From: Paenibacillus sp. FSL R7-0204
GTDB taxonomy: Bacteria > Bacillota > Bacilli > Paenibacillales > Paenibacillaceae
Direction: 5' to 3'
NCBI RefSeq assembly: GCF_038002225.1
Contig: NZ_JBBOCA010000001.1
Coordinates: forward strand, 3,100,001 to 3,164,000
DNA: 64,000 bases
The notes under the pieces are model-generated. The model was not told the DNA's origin, searched no databases, and saw only the letters and a program-made list of their open reading frames with translations. Below are positions 52,446 through 61,238 of the stretch, piece after piece. The stretch's first letter is position 1; each line of letters opens with the position of its first letter. The translations under genes were made by a program, and so were the position numbers.

Positions 52446-52979
52446 TCAACGCCGCACATACAGCCCCTTGCGGTCCAGCTGCAGCTCACTTGAGATCAGA
52501 AGCAGGATAAGTTCCTCGATTGCAGATAGAGTGGCTACTAAGCATACAACTATTGTCCAGATCGCCTGATTCACATAGGGAAGCAGCAACGGTGTAAGGA
52601 ATAGCAGTAATCCGGCTAGCTTGTTCCCGTAGGTATGAATGCTGCCGTAGGTGCTGAATTTGCGCAGCGCGGTTAGGATGGAGGCTCCCCGGATGACGGC
52701 AATCAGTACGACCCACAGGATGAGGCCGAGGGTAATACCAAGGAACGGATATAAGGTATAGAGTGCAGTGCCTGCCAGTGTCATGTCGGCCACGGAATCG
52801 AGCTTGGCACCGAGGTTGCTATCCGTACCGGTCATTCGGGCAATAGGGCCATCCAGCAGATCGGTAATTCCGCACAGCAGGTAGACTACAGTGAAGCCAG
52901 TGCCCAGTGGTACCAGGTACAGCAGCAGAAGGGCCAGCCCGATCCGGCTGAGCGTGATGCAGTTGGGGGCAAGCTTCAT
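52446..52979 (-). CDS. CDP-alcohol phosphatidyltransferase
   Basis: 177 residues, about five or six membrane segments. The family motif D-x2-D-G-x2-A-R-x8-G-x3-D-x3-D is complete (D40, D43, G44, A47, R48, G57, D61, D65). It transfers a phosphatidyl group from CDP-diacylglycerol to an alcohol such as glycerol phosphate, inositol or serine at the cytoplasmic membrane; acceptor not predictable. GGGAGG lies upstream of the ATG. Confidence 0.9.
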   Translation of the reverse strand: MKLAPNCITLSRIGLALLLLYLVPLGTGFTVVYLLCGITDLLDGPIARMTGTDSNLGAKLDSVADMTLAGTALYTLYPFLGITLGLILWVVLIAVIRGASILTALRKFSTYGSIHTYGNKLAGLLLFLTPLLLPYVNQAIWTIVVCLVATLSAIEELILLLISSELQLDRKGLYVRR

Positions 52980-53169
52980 GGCAACCTCCCTTTTTAACCG
53001 TGTAATGGGGATTTCCTGTCTAGCTTATTCGTATATATTCTATGCTTCATTATGCCTCTGAATTTGCGGATTGTCTTGAATAGAAAGTACCCGTTAATAT
53101 GGTGCAGGAACTGTCGGATGCATTCCCTGCGTAGCTGTTAATCTGATGGGGAGGAAAGGGAGGTGCACG

Positions 53170-54051
53170 ATGAACCTGCTGGAAGATATGAATGCCGCAC
53201 TCTTCTACATTGAAGAGCACCTGGACGACGAGATCGATATGAAAGTGGCTGCGGGCTTCGCGTTATGCTCGGAGTATCATTTTACACGGATGTTCTCCTT
53301 CCTGGCCGGTATCCCGCTCTCGGAATATATCCGCCGCAGACGTCTCACGCTGGCTGCCTTCAAGCTGCAGGGGAGCCAGCACCGGATTATTGATGTTGCC
53401 CTGGAGTATGGATACACTTCGCCGGATGCATTCACAAAAGCCTTTCAGCAGCTTCATGGCGTAACGCCTTCAGAAGCAAGAACGGCAGGGACACCCTTGA
53501 AGGCCTTTCCTCGAATGACCTTTCAGTTAACCATTAGAGGAGGCAATGAAATGAATTACCGCATTGAGGAGAAAGAGGCCTTTCGGATCGTTGGACTTAA
53601 GAAAAGGGTAGCCATCCAGTTCAGCGGGGTGAACCCGGAGATCGCTGCCATGTGGCAGAGTCTGAGTATGGAGATGATAGGGGAGCTGAAGGGGCTGTCG
53701 AATATCATTCCGGCCGGGATGATCAGCGCATCCGTGAATTTCCCGGAAGGACGGATGGATGAACGCGGGGAGCTGGATCATTATATTGGTGTTGCCACCA
53801 CGCTGGAAGCTCCGCTATCCTATGCCAAGCTTGAGGTTCCTGCGTCCACGTGGGCTGTATTCGAAGCAGTGGGGCCGTTCCCGGACACACTTCAGAATAT
53901 CTGGGGCAGGATCTACTCCGAATGGTTCCCCTCTTCCAATTACGAGCAGGTCGAAGGGCCGGAGCTTCTATGGAATGAAAGCAAGGATACCAGTTCGCCA
54001 ACATTTAAAAGTGAAATATGGATTCCGGTGCGGGAAGCAGAGCGCCCTTAA
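53170..54051 (+). CDS. AraC-family regulator with GyrI-like effector domain
   Basis: 293 residues: N-terminal AraC-type double helix-turn-helix (about 1-105, ending [33 protein letters not shown]) and a C-terminal GyrI-like/SOUL-type effector domain (about 125-290) with the [15 protein letters not shown] and WIPVRE signatures. Such Rob/BmrR-like proteins sense small hydrophobic or cationic compounds and activate efflux or stress genes. The start at 53170 follows AAGGGAGG; a start at 53146 was rejected. Confidence 0.88.
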   Translation: MNLLEDMNAALFYIEEHLDDEIDMKVAAGFALCSEYHFTRMFSFLAGIPLSEYIRRRRLTLAAFKLQGSQHRIIDVALEYGYTSPDAFTKAFQQLHGVTPSEARTAGTPLKAFPRMTFQLTIRGGNEMNYRIEEKEAFRIVGLKKRVAIQFSGVNPEIAAMWQSLSMEMIGELKGLSNIIPAGMISASVNFPEGRMDERGELDHYIGVATTLEAPLSYAKLEVPASTWAVFEAVGPFPDTLQNIWGRIYSEWFPSSNYEQVEGPELLWNESKDTSSPTFKSEIWIPVREAERP

Positions 54052-54157
54052 CGGTGCAGGTATCCATCCAGAGCAGCACGGTCTCCAATCAGAATGAATA
54101 GTGCCTCCTACAATCGGGTAATGGTAGTCTAGTATAACTAACTAGGAGGCATACTTC

Positions 54158-54778
54158 ATGGAGTGGACTTTGGAAGATGTGGAAGAGACGAGCAGGCTAC
54201 ATCCTGAGTCGTTTTTTATTCCTGTAAGACAGGAGCGGGAGACACAGGGCACGGGGAGAATGGTGCGGCTGCACTTCATGCTGGCCCATCCGGCTGAAGG
54301 GCAGCCACGTGCTGAACGGATGTGGGTGGAGATCACCGGGAGAGATCCGGTTACCGGGCGGTACACAGGCGTCTTGACCAATACACCCGGGGTGATCCAG
54401 TCGCTGAAGCTCGGAGATCCGGTCGAATTCGAACCCAGACATATCGCGCAGACCATCCTTCGAAAAGGAGACCCTGCATGGGTCGAAGCCGGAGAGAAGG
54501 CGGCTATGGTCACCAGGCAATGCCTGACGCCAGGCAGCGGTGTGCGCTGGATGTACCGGGAGGCCGCTACCCGTGAAGAAGACAGCGGCTGGCGGCTGTT
54601 CACCGGAGAAGAAGATAACGCTTATCTGAGCGACCCGAAGAATACGGCCATCATGAATGTGTATGATCTGATCGACCGGGACCCGAGCTTGCTGGAGCCT
54701 TTTAAAGGAGCTGTGGGTACAGCGTTTGAACGGAGCGGGCCGGACACCGCTTGGGTAGAGGTGAAGAATTGGCGGTGA
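54158..54778 (+). CDS. DUF2314 - DUF2185 (Imm33-like) fusion protein
   Basis: 206 residues. The N-terminal half (about 25-105) resembles DUF2314 (MWVEITGRDPVTGRYTGVLTNTP, then GDPVEFEP); the C-terminal half (about 110-206) matches the DUF2185/Imm33 pattern (DSGWRLFTGEEDNAYLSDPKN then VYDLIDRDPSLL, GTAFER). Imm33 proteins are proposed immunity proteins of polymorphic toxin systems; no toxin is encoded here. Cytoplasmic. CTAGGAGG precedes the ATG and a terminator follows. Confidence 0.65.
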   Translation: MEWTLEDVEETSRLHPESFFIPVRQERETQGTGRMVRLHFMLAHPAEGQPRAERMWVEITGRDPVTGRYTGVLTNTPGVIQSLKLGDPVEFEPRHIAQTILRKGDPAWVEAGEKAAMVTRQCLTPGSGVRWMYREAATREEDSGWRLFTGEEDNAYLSDPKNTAIMNVYDLIDRDPSLLEPFKGAVGTAFERSGPDTAWVEVKNWR

Positions 54779-54791
54779 GCATGATATACTA

Positions 54792-54830
54792 GGCTGGCGG
54801 ACACAGGTGACTGTGGCCCCGGCTTTTTTG
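54792..54830 (+). terminator. Rho-independent terminator
   Basis: GCTGG..CACAG and CTGTG..CCGGC arms with GTGA loop, followed by TTTTTT. Confidence 0.7.
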
Positions 54831-54894
54831 AAATATAGAATTTATATGTTTCACGCTATACATAACAGGTAATTAGCTGAGAGGAAGGATTAGA

Positions 54895-55737
54895 ATGATT
54901 GAATTACAGGCTAGTGAGTATAGTAGGATCGAGCATCTTATACCGCATAGAGAAGGAGAGTTCATCTTTGTATTTGTTCATGGGGTGATAGATCTTAATC
55001 AGCCAGGCAGAATATTTGTGAATAAGCTAGATCAGCCGACGGCTGGGCTTGTCACAAGCCGAGGAGGGAAATATTATCTGTTCGGGCAGGAAGATGATGA
55101 GCAGTTCAATCGAAGCTTGCTTGATTTCTTAGCCAATCCGGCCAATCACGCGAATTTCTATGATTTGTACTTCTCCTCCAGTCCATGGCTTGCGCTGCTC
55201 AAGGAACCGTTGAAAGACAACACAGTGGAGCTCAGTAGAACACATTATAAGATGAACAGCAATGCTAAAGCTCCTGCTGACATCCAGGAAGACTCTGGAG
55301 AATTTATTTTAACTAGAATTGATGAGCAGTTGTTTGGACGCTACATTCAGGAGATGGACGATAGTTACCGATTACTGTGGACTTCGGCTGAGACCTACCT
55401 GGACAGGGCCTTTGGTTATTGTTATTTGAATGAGAGCGGATTTGTAAGCGCGTGCAACACTTTTTATGTGGGTGGCGGCTATATTGAACCGGATATCATC
55501 ACACACCAGGATTACCGCAATCAAGGGTTGGCGTTCAGACTGTGTCAAGAATTCATAGCGCTTGGCCATCAGCGGAAGCTAACAACGTATTGGGATTGTG
55601 ATACCGGCAATACTGGCTCCAATCATCTGGCCGCTAAGTTAGGTCTGGTGAAGGTAGGCGAAGTTCCTATTCTGTGGTGGCATGAGAGTAAGGAAGTCAT
55701 TGTGAAATATTTAGCCACTTACAACTATAGTACATAA
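54895..55737 (+). CDS. GNAT-fold acetyltransferase (PF12746-like)
   Basis: 280 residues, same two-part family as the gene at 10953: N-terminal domain with QFNRSLLDFL near residue 70 and a C-terminal GNAT domain with RNQGLAFRLCQEFI (acetyl-CoA-binding motif A, about residue 205) and the GNTGSNHLAAKLGL segment near 240. Acceptor unknown. GAGAGGAAGGA precedes the ATG. It is followed within 17 bp by the APH-fold kinase gene, so the two may be coexpressed. Confidence 0.8.
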   Translation: MIELQASEYSRIEHLIPHREGEFIFVFVHGVIDLNQPGRIFVNKLDQPTAGLVTSRGGKYYLFGQEDDEQFNRSLLDFLANPANHANFYDLYFSSSPWLALLKEPLKDNTVELSRTHYKMNSNAKAPADIQEDSGEFILTRIDEQLFGRYIQEMDDSYRLLWTSAETYLDRAFGYCYLNESGFVSACNTFYVGGGYIEPDIITHQDYRNQGLAFRLCQEFIALGHQRKLTTYWDCDTGNTGSNHLAAKLGLVKVGEVPILWWHESKEVIVKYLATYNYST

Positions 55738-55753
55738 GGGAGGCAGACAATTT

Positions 55754-56668
55754 ATGGGAGAAACGAATGTATGGGATGCGGAGTGGGAGGTTAACGAAGA
55801 GCAGGCGCGGACGCTGATCGGCAGACAATTCCCTCAGCTGTCATCGAAGCAGGTGAAGCGATTGGGCTGGGGCTGGGACAATACGGTTTTTCTCATCGGT
55901 GACGAGTACGTGTTCCGGTTTCCAAGAAGAACGTTTGCCGTTGGCGCGATTCGGATGGAAGGGAAGCTGTTGCCGGAGCTGGAGGCCTATTTGACCATCC
56001 CCTATCCGAAACCGCTGTTTTATGGCGAACCAAGTGATGAATACCCGGCACCATTCCTTGGCTATGCCCACGTGCCAGGCGATTTCCCAATCGGTCTGAC
56101 GGAAGAACGCCGGGCTTTATCGGCAGAGACGCTGGCGGAATTTTTGCGGAGATTGCATGAATTTCCGGTGCAGACGGCGCTGAAGTGCGGAGTTCAGCAG
56201 GATCATCGAAGCTTGACGGACATCGCATCGCGCAAAGTGAAGATGGAGGGCTTTCTATCGAAGCTGGCTGAACACTTGTCGCCGGAGGAGTCCGGTGCGA
56301 TCGAAGCGTATCTTAGCAGGCTGCAAAAGGACCGTGTCGAGACGGTGAATGTACTGCTTCATGGCGATCTTCATTTCAAAAATATGCTTGTGAATGAGAA
56401 CGGGATCGTCTCCGGCATCATTGATTGGGGCGATCTGAGCGTAGGCCATCCGGCTTGCGATTTGAGCGTTGCTTATAGCTTTTTACCACCTTACGCCCGC
56501 GGTGTGTTTTACGAAACGTACGGAGGAGCAGACGAGGAGACGAAGCTGCTGGCGCGGCTGATCGCGGTATACATCCCCATGCTGATCTTCATGCAAGCGG
56601 TCGATGACGGGAATGAAGCGATTGCGGCAGAGGCGAAATCCAACATCATGCGGGCACTGTCGGATTAG
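55754..56668 (+). CDS. APH-family small-molecule kinase (phosphotransferase)
   Basis: 304 residues of the aminoglycoside/choline kinase fold. The catalytic loop HGDLHFKNML (Asp base near residue 212) and the metal motif IDWGD (near 228) are intact; an N-terminal NTVFLIGDEYVFRFPRR segment carries the nucleotide-binding strand. It could inactivate an aminoglycoside or macrolide-like drug or phosphorylate a metabolite. GGGAGG precedes the ATG. Upstream neighbour is a GNAT enzyme. Confidence 0.85.
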   Translation: MGETNVWDAEWEVNEEQARTLIGRQFPQLSSKQVKRLGWGWDNTVFLIGDEYVFRFPRRTFAVGAIRMEGKLLPELEAYLTIPYPKPLFYGEPSDEYPAPFLGYAHVPGDFPIGLTEERRALSAETLAEFLRRLHEFPVQTALKCGVQQDHRSLTDIASRKVKMEGFLSKLAEHLSPEESGAIEAYLSRLQKDRVETVNVLLHGDLHFKNMLVNENGIVSGIIDWGDLSVGHPACDLSVAYSFLPPYARGVFYETYGGADEETKLLARLIAVYIPMLIFMQAVDDGNEAIAAEAKSNIMRALSD

Positions 56669-56737
56669 GCTCATTATTCCGTTGCGGCTAGAATTTAACA
56701 TAGCCTTTTGAAAATACACATTGTGGAGGTGACCAAC

Positions 56738-57274
56738 CTGAGGCCCATATATTACTTGCTGCTGGCCGTACTGCTCATAGCTGGCTGTAGCACCAATAAG
56801 GATGCACAACCCGCTCCAGAGCAGACGGAGATATTGGGAGAAATGCCTGAAGAGATGCCTGCGGATTTCGATTTTCTCGTCCGCTACGGGTATGGGGAGG
56901 TCACCAAGAATGAGATCAATACGTATCAGGATAGCGTGGTCAAAGATCTGATTATGAACGGAACGGCCACAGCGGATATTACGCTGACCGAAGATGAAAT
57001 GCGCAGCATCTATGAGCGGATGAGAGGCATCCACATCATGGGGAAGCTGGAGCTTGTGCCCCTCAAGCAGAGCTGCGCGAGGGTACCTTACCAGGAAGAC
57101 AGCTGGAGGATCACCGTCAACGGCTTCACACGGAATTGGTCCTGGTCCGGCGAGAATTGTGAGTTAACGGAAGATGCAGAGCAGCTGCTGGAGCTGCGGA
57201 ATTTCATTGCAGACATTGTAGCAGGTAAAGAAGAGTACCAGGCATTACCCGAAGCTGAAGGCGGCTATGATTAA
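56738..57274 (+). CDS. Lipoprotein of unknown function with probable CTG start
   Basis: About 178 residues. The signal peptide RPIYYLLLAVLLIAGC has a clear lipobox (LIAGC). A strong GGAGGTGA lies at 56725-56732; the only start-like codon at normal spacing after it is CTG at 56738, since the in-frame GTG codons at 56723 and 56729 fall inside the ribosome site and a TTG at 56708 has none. The mature region is acidic and soluble with two cysteines (SCARVPY and GENCEL) that could form a disulfide. No family recognised. A terminator follows. Confidence 0.65.
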   Translation: MRPIYYLLLAVLLIAGCSTNKDAQPAPEQTEILGEMPEEMPADFDFLVRYGYGEVTKNEINTYQDSVVKDLIMNGTATADITLTEDEMRSIYERMRGIHIMGKLELVPLKQSCARVPYQEDSWRITVNGFTRNWSWSGENCELTEDAEQLLELRNFIADIVAGKEEYQALPEAEGGYD

Positions 57275-57317
57275 GGAGAACAGCATATAGAGTGTACGAC
57301 TGCAAGCGTACTCCCCA

Positions 57318-57347
57318 AGTCCGATCCCAAAGGATCGGATTTTTGCT
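57318..57347 (+). terminator. Rho-independent terminator
   Basis: TCCGATCC-CAAA-GGATCGGA, a perfect 8-bp stem followed by TTTTTG. Confidence 0.85.
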
Positions 57348-57456
57348 TTAATGGGATAGGGATACAGCAACCGGATAGAGTAGGAGGGGGTTTAAATTCA
57401 GTTTAAATATGTCGGTTACTATCCTTATAGATTCAGCAATCAAGGAGGAATAAAGC

Positions 57457-58479
57457 ATGAAGCAGACACAATCAGCAGGGCAGGGCGGCAGCTACGCCAT
57501 TGAAGCGCAAGGATTGGTCAAAATTTACGGGAGCAACCGGGCCGTGGATGGTGTGGATCTCAAGGTTGGCACAGGAATGATCTATGGGGTGCTGGGTCCC
57601 AATGGTGCCGGGAAGACAACCGTAATTCGCATGCTGGCGACCCTGCTGCAGCCTGACGCAGGTTCGGCGCGTATCTTCGGACATGATGTGGCAAAAGAAC
57701 CGCAGATCGTGCGTCAGTTAATCGGAGTGACGGGTCAATATGCATCGGTGGATGAATCGCTTAGCGCAACGGAGAACCTGGTGATCTTCTCCAGGCTGCA
57801 TGGCCTGGGACGTGCGGAGTCGCGCAGCAAAGCCTCCGACCTGCTGGAGGAATTCGGCTTGACGGAAGCAGCGAAGCGCCCTTTGAAGAATTTCTCCGGC
57901 GGGATGCGCCGGCGGCTGGATCTGGCGGCCAGTCTAATTGCGCAGCCGCCGCTCATTTTCCTGGATGAGCCGACAACGGGGCTTGATCCCCGGACGCGCA
58001 ATCAGATGTGGGAGACGATCCGCAGGCTGGTGAATACGGGATCAACGGTCCTGCTGACGACCCAATATCTTGAAGAAGCGGATCAACTGGCGGACCGGAT
58101 TGCCGTGATTGATACCGGTAAGGTGGTTGCAGAGGGCACCGTTGATGAACTCAAGAGCTCGGTGGGCAACTCCTCACTTCACCTGAAGGTGGTCCAACCG
58201 CAGCAGTTACTGAAGGCGCGGCAGATTGTGGAGCAGGTGCTTCAGGTACGCTCTAACCTGTCCGCAGAAGCAGCCAAAATTATCGCACCGATGGGGAACG
58301 TGGACCGGGTAACCGACCTTTTGATCGCCCTTCGTGAGGCAGGCATACCGCTGCTTGAGATGAGTGTGCAAAAGCCAACGCTGGATGAAGTATTCCTGAC
58401 CTTAACCGGCCATGGTGTCAAGGAAGACGCGGGGTTTATCCCGGATAGTACACAGAAGAAGGAGGGAGTATTAGCATGA
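57457..58479 (+). CDS. DrrA-type ABC transporter ATPase
   Basis: 340 residues of the daunorubicin-resistance ATPase type: Walker A GPNGAGKTT (about residue 48), signature FSGGMRRRLD, Walker B LIFLDEPTTGLD, and the DrrA-specific C-terminal domain ending near KPTLDEVFLTLTGH. It drives an ABC-2 permease encoded immediately downstream with a 4-bp ATGA overlap. Family members export antibiotics or lipids. CAAGGAGGAA precedes the ATG. Confidence 0.92.
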   Translation: MKQTQSAGQGGSYAIEAQGLVKIYGSNRAVDGVDLKVGTGMIYGVLGPNGAGKTTVIRMLATLLQPDAGSARIFGHDVAKEPQIVRQLIGVTGQYASVDESLSATENLVIFSRLHGLGRAESRSKASDLLEEFGLTEAAKRPLKNFSGGMRRRLDLAASLIAQPPLIFLDEPTTGLDPRTRNQMWETIRRLVNTGSTVLLTTQYLEEADQLADRIAVIDTGKVVAEGTVDELKSSVGNSSLHLKVVQPQQLLKARQIVEQVLQVRSNLSAEAAKIIAPMGNVDRVTDLLIALREAGIPLLEMSVQKPTLDEVFLTLTGHGVKEDAGFIPDSTQKKEGVLA

Positions 58480-59288
58480 GTACTTTAATCAAGCCGGGTG
58501 TAGACCGTAATTTAAAAAACCATACCAGCTTCGGCCAAGTGGTACGTAATTCCTTAACGATGGCCTACAGAGGACTGCTCAAGATCCGGCGTACACCGGA
58601 GCAATTGTTTGACGTTACGTTTCAGCCGATTATTTTCACCTTGATGTTCACGTATATTTTCGGCGGGGCGATTGCCGGTGATGTGGCAAGTTATCTGCCG
58701 GTAATCATTCCGGGAATCTTGGTGCAGACCGTAATCACGACCTCTGTGGTCACCGGTGTCCAGCTGCGGGAGGACATGGAGAAAGGGGTGTTCGATCGCT
58801 TCAAATCGCTGCCGATTGCCCGGATTGCCCCTCTCGCAGGAGCACTGTTAGCAGATACGATACGCTACACGATTGCTACAGTACTCACCTTCGTAATGGG
58901 TTACATCATGGGCTTGCGGCCGGAAGGCGGGATCGGAGGGGTAGCCTTGGCAGCGGTTCTGGTCATCGGATGCTCCTGGGCCATCAGCTGGATCTTTGCC
59001 TTTTTCGGTGTGATCGCCCGCACAGCATCCAGTGTTCAGGGGATCTCAATGATCGTGTTATTCCCGCTAACCTTCCTCTCGAATGCCTTCGTGCCGGTTG
59101 ATACGATGCCGAAATGGCTTCAGTGGTTCGTGAATAACAATCCGATCTCACATCTGGTCACTGCTGTCCGTGAACTGGTGAACCATGGAACGGTAGGTAG
59201 TGATCTGGTCTACTCCCTGATCGGAGCCGCTGTGATTGTAGCGGTCTTCGCTCCGATTACCGTGCGTGCGTATATGCGCCGGACATAA
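58476..59288 (+). CDS. DrrB-type ABC-2 permease
   Basis: 270 residues, six membrane segments of the ABC-2 type, with the conserved GVQLREDMEKGVFDRFKSLPIARIAPLAG cytoplasmic stretch and FLSNAFVPVDTMPKWLQWFVNNNPISH near the C-terminus. Forms the exporter with the ATPase encoded upstream (ATGA overlap). Substrate unknown. A terminator follows at 59304. Confidence 0.9.
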   Translation: MSTLIKPGVDRNLKNHTSFGQVVRNSLTMAYRGLLKIRRTPEQLFDVTFQPIIFTLMFTYIFGGAIAGDVASYLPVIIPGILVQTVITTSVVTGVQLREDMEKGVFDRFKSLPIARIAPLAGALLADTIRYTIATVLTFVMGYIMGLRPEGGIGGVALAAVLVIGCSWAISWIFAFFGVIARTASSVQGISMIVLFPLTFLSNAFVPVDTMPKWLQWFVNNNPISHLVTAVRELVNHGTVGSDLVYSLIGAAVIVAVFAPITVRAYMRRT

Positions 59289-59303
59289 GTCTGGTTCAGT
59301 AAG

Positions 59304-59344
59304 ACGTCAACGAATGCAGGGATGCATCTGTTGGCGTTTTTTTG
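59304..59344 (+). terminator. Rho-independent terminator
   Basis: ACGTCAAC and GTTGGCGT (one wobble) with inner ATGC/GCAT, followed by T7 and G. Confidence 0.8.
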
Positions 59345-59380
59345 TATGCGAAAAACCGAATACAATGTGACCAGTCAGGC

Positions 59381-59911
59381 TCAGGAATTTTGAGTCCATT
59401 CCGTTAGGGATAGCTCATAGTCAACAAAAGTCTGTAATTCCCCATGCTGATCTGCCCAGGCATTCTTTCGCACCGCTATTTTTCGGAAGCCGAGTTTCTC
59501 ATACACATGCTGCGCTCTGGTGTTCTTTAGGTTTGTATCCAGTATAATTTTATGAAATCCCTGGGCTTCAAATAGATAACGGATCAGCATTTCTAAACAC
59601 TGTGTGCCTGCCCCTTTGTTTTGTTGGTTGAAATCACAGATTTTGATACCAATCTCCGCCACATGTCCAGAAACCGCACTGTAGCTCATTTCTCCTGCAG
59701 GAGCACCATCGATTTCCAGAATCAAACGGCCTTTCCGTTCAGAGTCTCTCCCGGTCTGCAATTGGGTTAACACCTCTTGTTCAGTAATTCCTAAGCCCTT
59801 AGGAAATCCGGCATGTGCCATGACTTCTCCATCGTTCCACCAGTTGCATAACAGCTCTGCATCGGCTACTGTTGCATCCCGGATGACCAAGTTACCTTGT
59901 TGCATATACAA
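59381..59911 (-). CDS. GNAT-family N-acetyltransferase
   Basis: 176 residues of the Acetyltransf_3/RimJ type, with motif A around CDFNQQNKGAGTQCLEMLIRYL (about residues 95-115) and the NTRAQHVYEKLGFRK motif near 130-145. Acceptor unknown. GGAGGTG precedes a TTG (59911) at ideal spacing; the next in-frame ATG (59905) is the alternative start. Convergent with the ABC exporter genes. Confidence 0.85.
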   Translation of the reverse strand: MYMQQGNLVIRDATVADAELLCNWWNDGEVMAHAGFPKGLGITEQEVLTQLQTGRDSERKGRLILEIDGAPAGEMSYSAVSGHVAEIGIKICDFNQQNKGAGTQCLEMLIRYLFEAQGFHKIILDTNLKNTRAQHVYEKLGFRKIAVRKNAWADQHGELQTFVDYELSLTEWTQNS

Positions 59912-59991
59912 TCTCTACACCTCCATGATTCCAAATGAGCGTAGCTTCATCGTAGCATGCCATGACTTCCGCGAGAATGGAGAGTATTGTT

Positions 59992-60510
59992 TTATACAAA
60001 TTGTATTAGGTTTAAGAGTACTAGCAGCGATAGATTCAGCAGCAGCCCCAGTATAGATAATTTGTTCCGCTTAACAATTCCAAGCACGCTGATGCAAACA
60101 GCGAACAGCAGAAGGAAGTATACCAGATACAGGGAAGTGTCAGCGTAGAGTGCTAAGACCTTAGACCCTGCGTCATTCACAAACTCGCCCTCGTACAGGT
60201 TCTTGTACCTGCGGTTAGCATAAATTAATACACTGGTAATACAAACGGAGGATAATAACACAGGAATAGCAGTTAGACCTCTTGTCTTTTTCTCATATCT
60301 GCCTGCTGTAACGGACCAAACTCCATAGATGACAAATCCCGAAAGCAGGCAGATGAAGTACATCTGATAGAACATCATCCCTTCCTCACGGTCCCCGGTT
60401 CCGCCCCCATCCGGTCCTGAAGCATATAATAATAAGTTGGTTATGACCAGCATGAAATTTAGGAGCGCGTATTTAACGGCACTAATTCCTATTCCCTTAA
60501 TTTCTAACAT
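59992..60510 (-). CDS. Integral membrane protein of unknown function
   Basis: 172 residues with about five hydrophobic segments (15-33, 47-67, 80-98, 125-145, 150-170) and a Gly/Glu-rich loop near residue 35. No family recognised. GCGGAGG lies upstream of the ATG. It shares orientation with the GNAT gene 80 bp downstream. Confidence 0.6.
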   Translation of the reverse strand: MLEIKGIGISAVKYALLNFMLVITNLLLYASGPDGGGTGDREEGMMFYQMYFICLLSGFVIYGVWSVTAGRYEKKTRGLTAIPVLLSSVCITSVLIYANRRYKNLYEGEFVNDAGSKVLALYADTSLYLVYFLLLFAVCISVLGIVKRNKLSILGLLLNLSLLVLLNLIQFV

Positions 60511-60676
60511 TCTTACCTCCGCTTAATTGTCTGATTCTCCCGTTGTGCTATTGTCACTTTTTTGTTATGAGCTATATTATTTGAATACCCTCTAACCAAT
60601 ATAATATATGCTTTTACATACTTCATCCCCCTTTAGGCAAATTAATACTATACCTATTGACCAAAGGGAGAATTTA

Positions 60677-61147
60677 ATGAGAAGAAATCTACAAGTCATT
60701 ACCATACTGCTAATGATCGCGCTTATAACCAACGGGCTAGCACCAGCTCAACGTACCGCAGCAGAACCGCCGTCACAGTTACAGAAGCCACAGGCTGACT
60801 CCAGGGAGCTACAGCTGCAAGACATGCTTGTGCTGCAATTGCTTCCCTATATGGATGAACAGTTGAAGGCGGCCTATTTTAGTCTTTTGACTACACCTCC
60901 TCAGTTGTATCCGTATCTGGTTCAAGTAGAGCAGGTAGAGAGGTTGAACGGCTTCCGCGGCTTTGACTTTCGGATTACGCTGAGAGCCTTCCCTACAGTG
61001 GGACCGCATATCGGTGTGGGCGAAGATCTGTTTACGTATAGAATCTCATCATCACAAGTGAAGCTTGTAGAATACAAACATTTAAACGGACCCGAGCGGT
61101 ACAATTTCCCTCCAAATTACCTGGACATGTGGAGAAAGAGTAAATGA
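60677..61147 (+). CDS. Secreted DUF3888-family protein
   Basis: 156 residues with a Sec signal peptide (MRRNLQVITILLMIALITNGLA), then a mature domain matching the DUF3888 pattern: LQLLPYMDEQLKAAYF, a middle strand region and VGPHIGVGEDLFTYRIS, ending in a FPPNYL segment. Function unknown; members are common in Bacillales. The ATG at 60677 follows AAAGGGAGA; an extension to 60608 lacks a ribosome site. Confidence 0.75.
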   Translation: MRRNLQVITILLMIALITNGLAPAQRTAAEPPSQLQKPQADSRELQLQDMLVLQLLPYMDEQLKAAYFSLLTTPPQLYPYLVQVEQVERLNGFRGFDFRITLRAFPTVGPHIGVGEDLFTYRISSSQVKLVEYKHLNGPERYNFPPNYLDMWRKSK

Positions 61148-61238
61148 AGGCACTTTTTTCAGAAACCTTCTGGAGTTGTGGCGCGTTAGCCTTTATAATA
61201 TGACGAGAATATAGAATAAAGGAAAAGGTGTTCACTTC

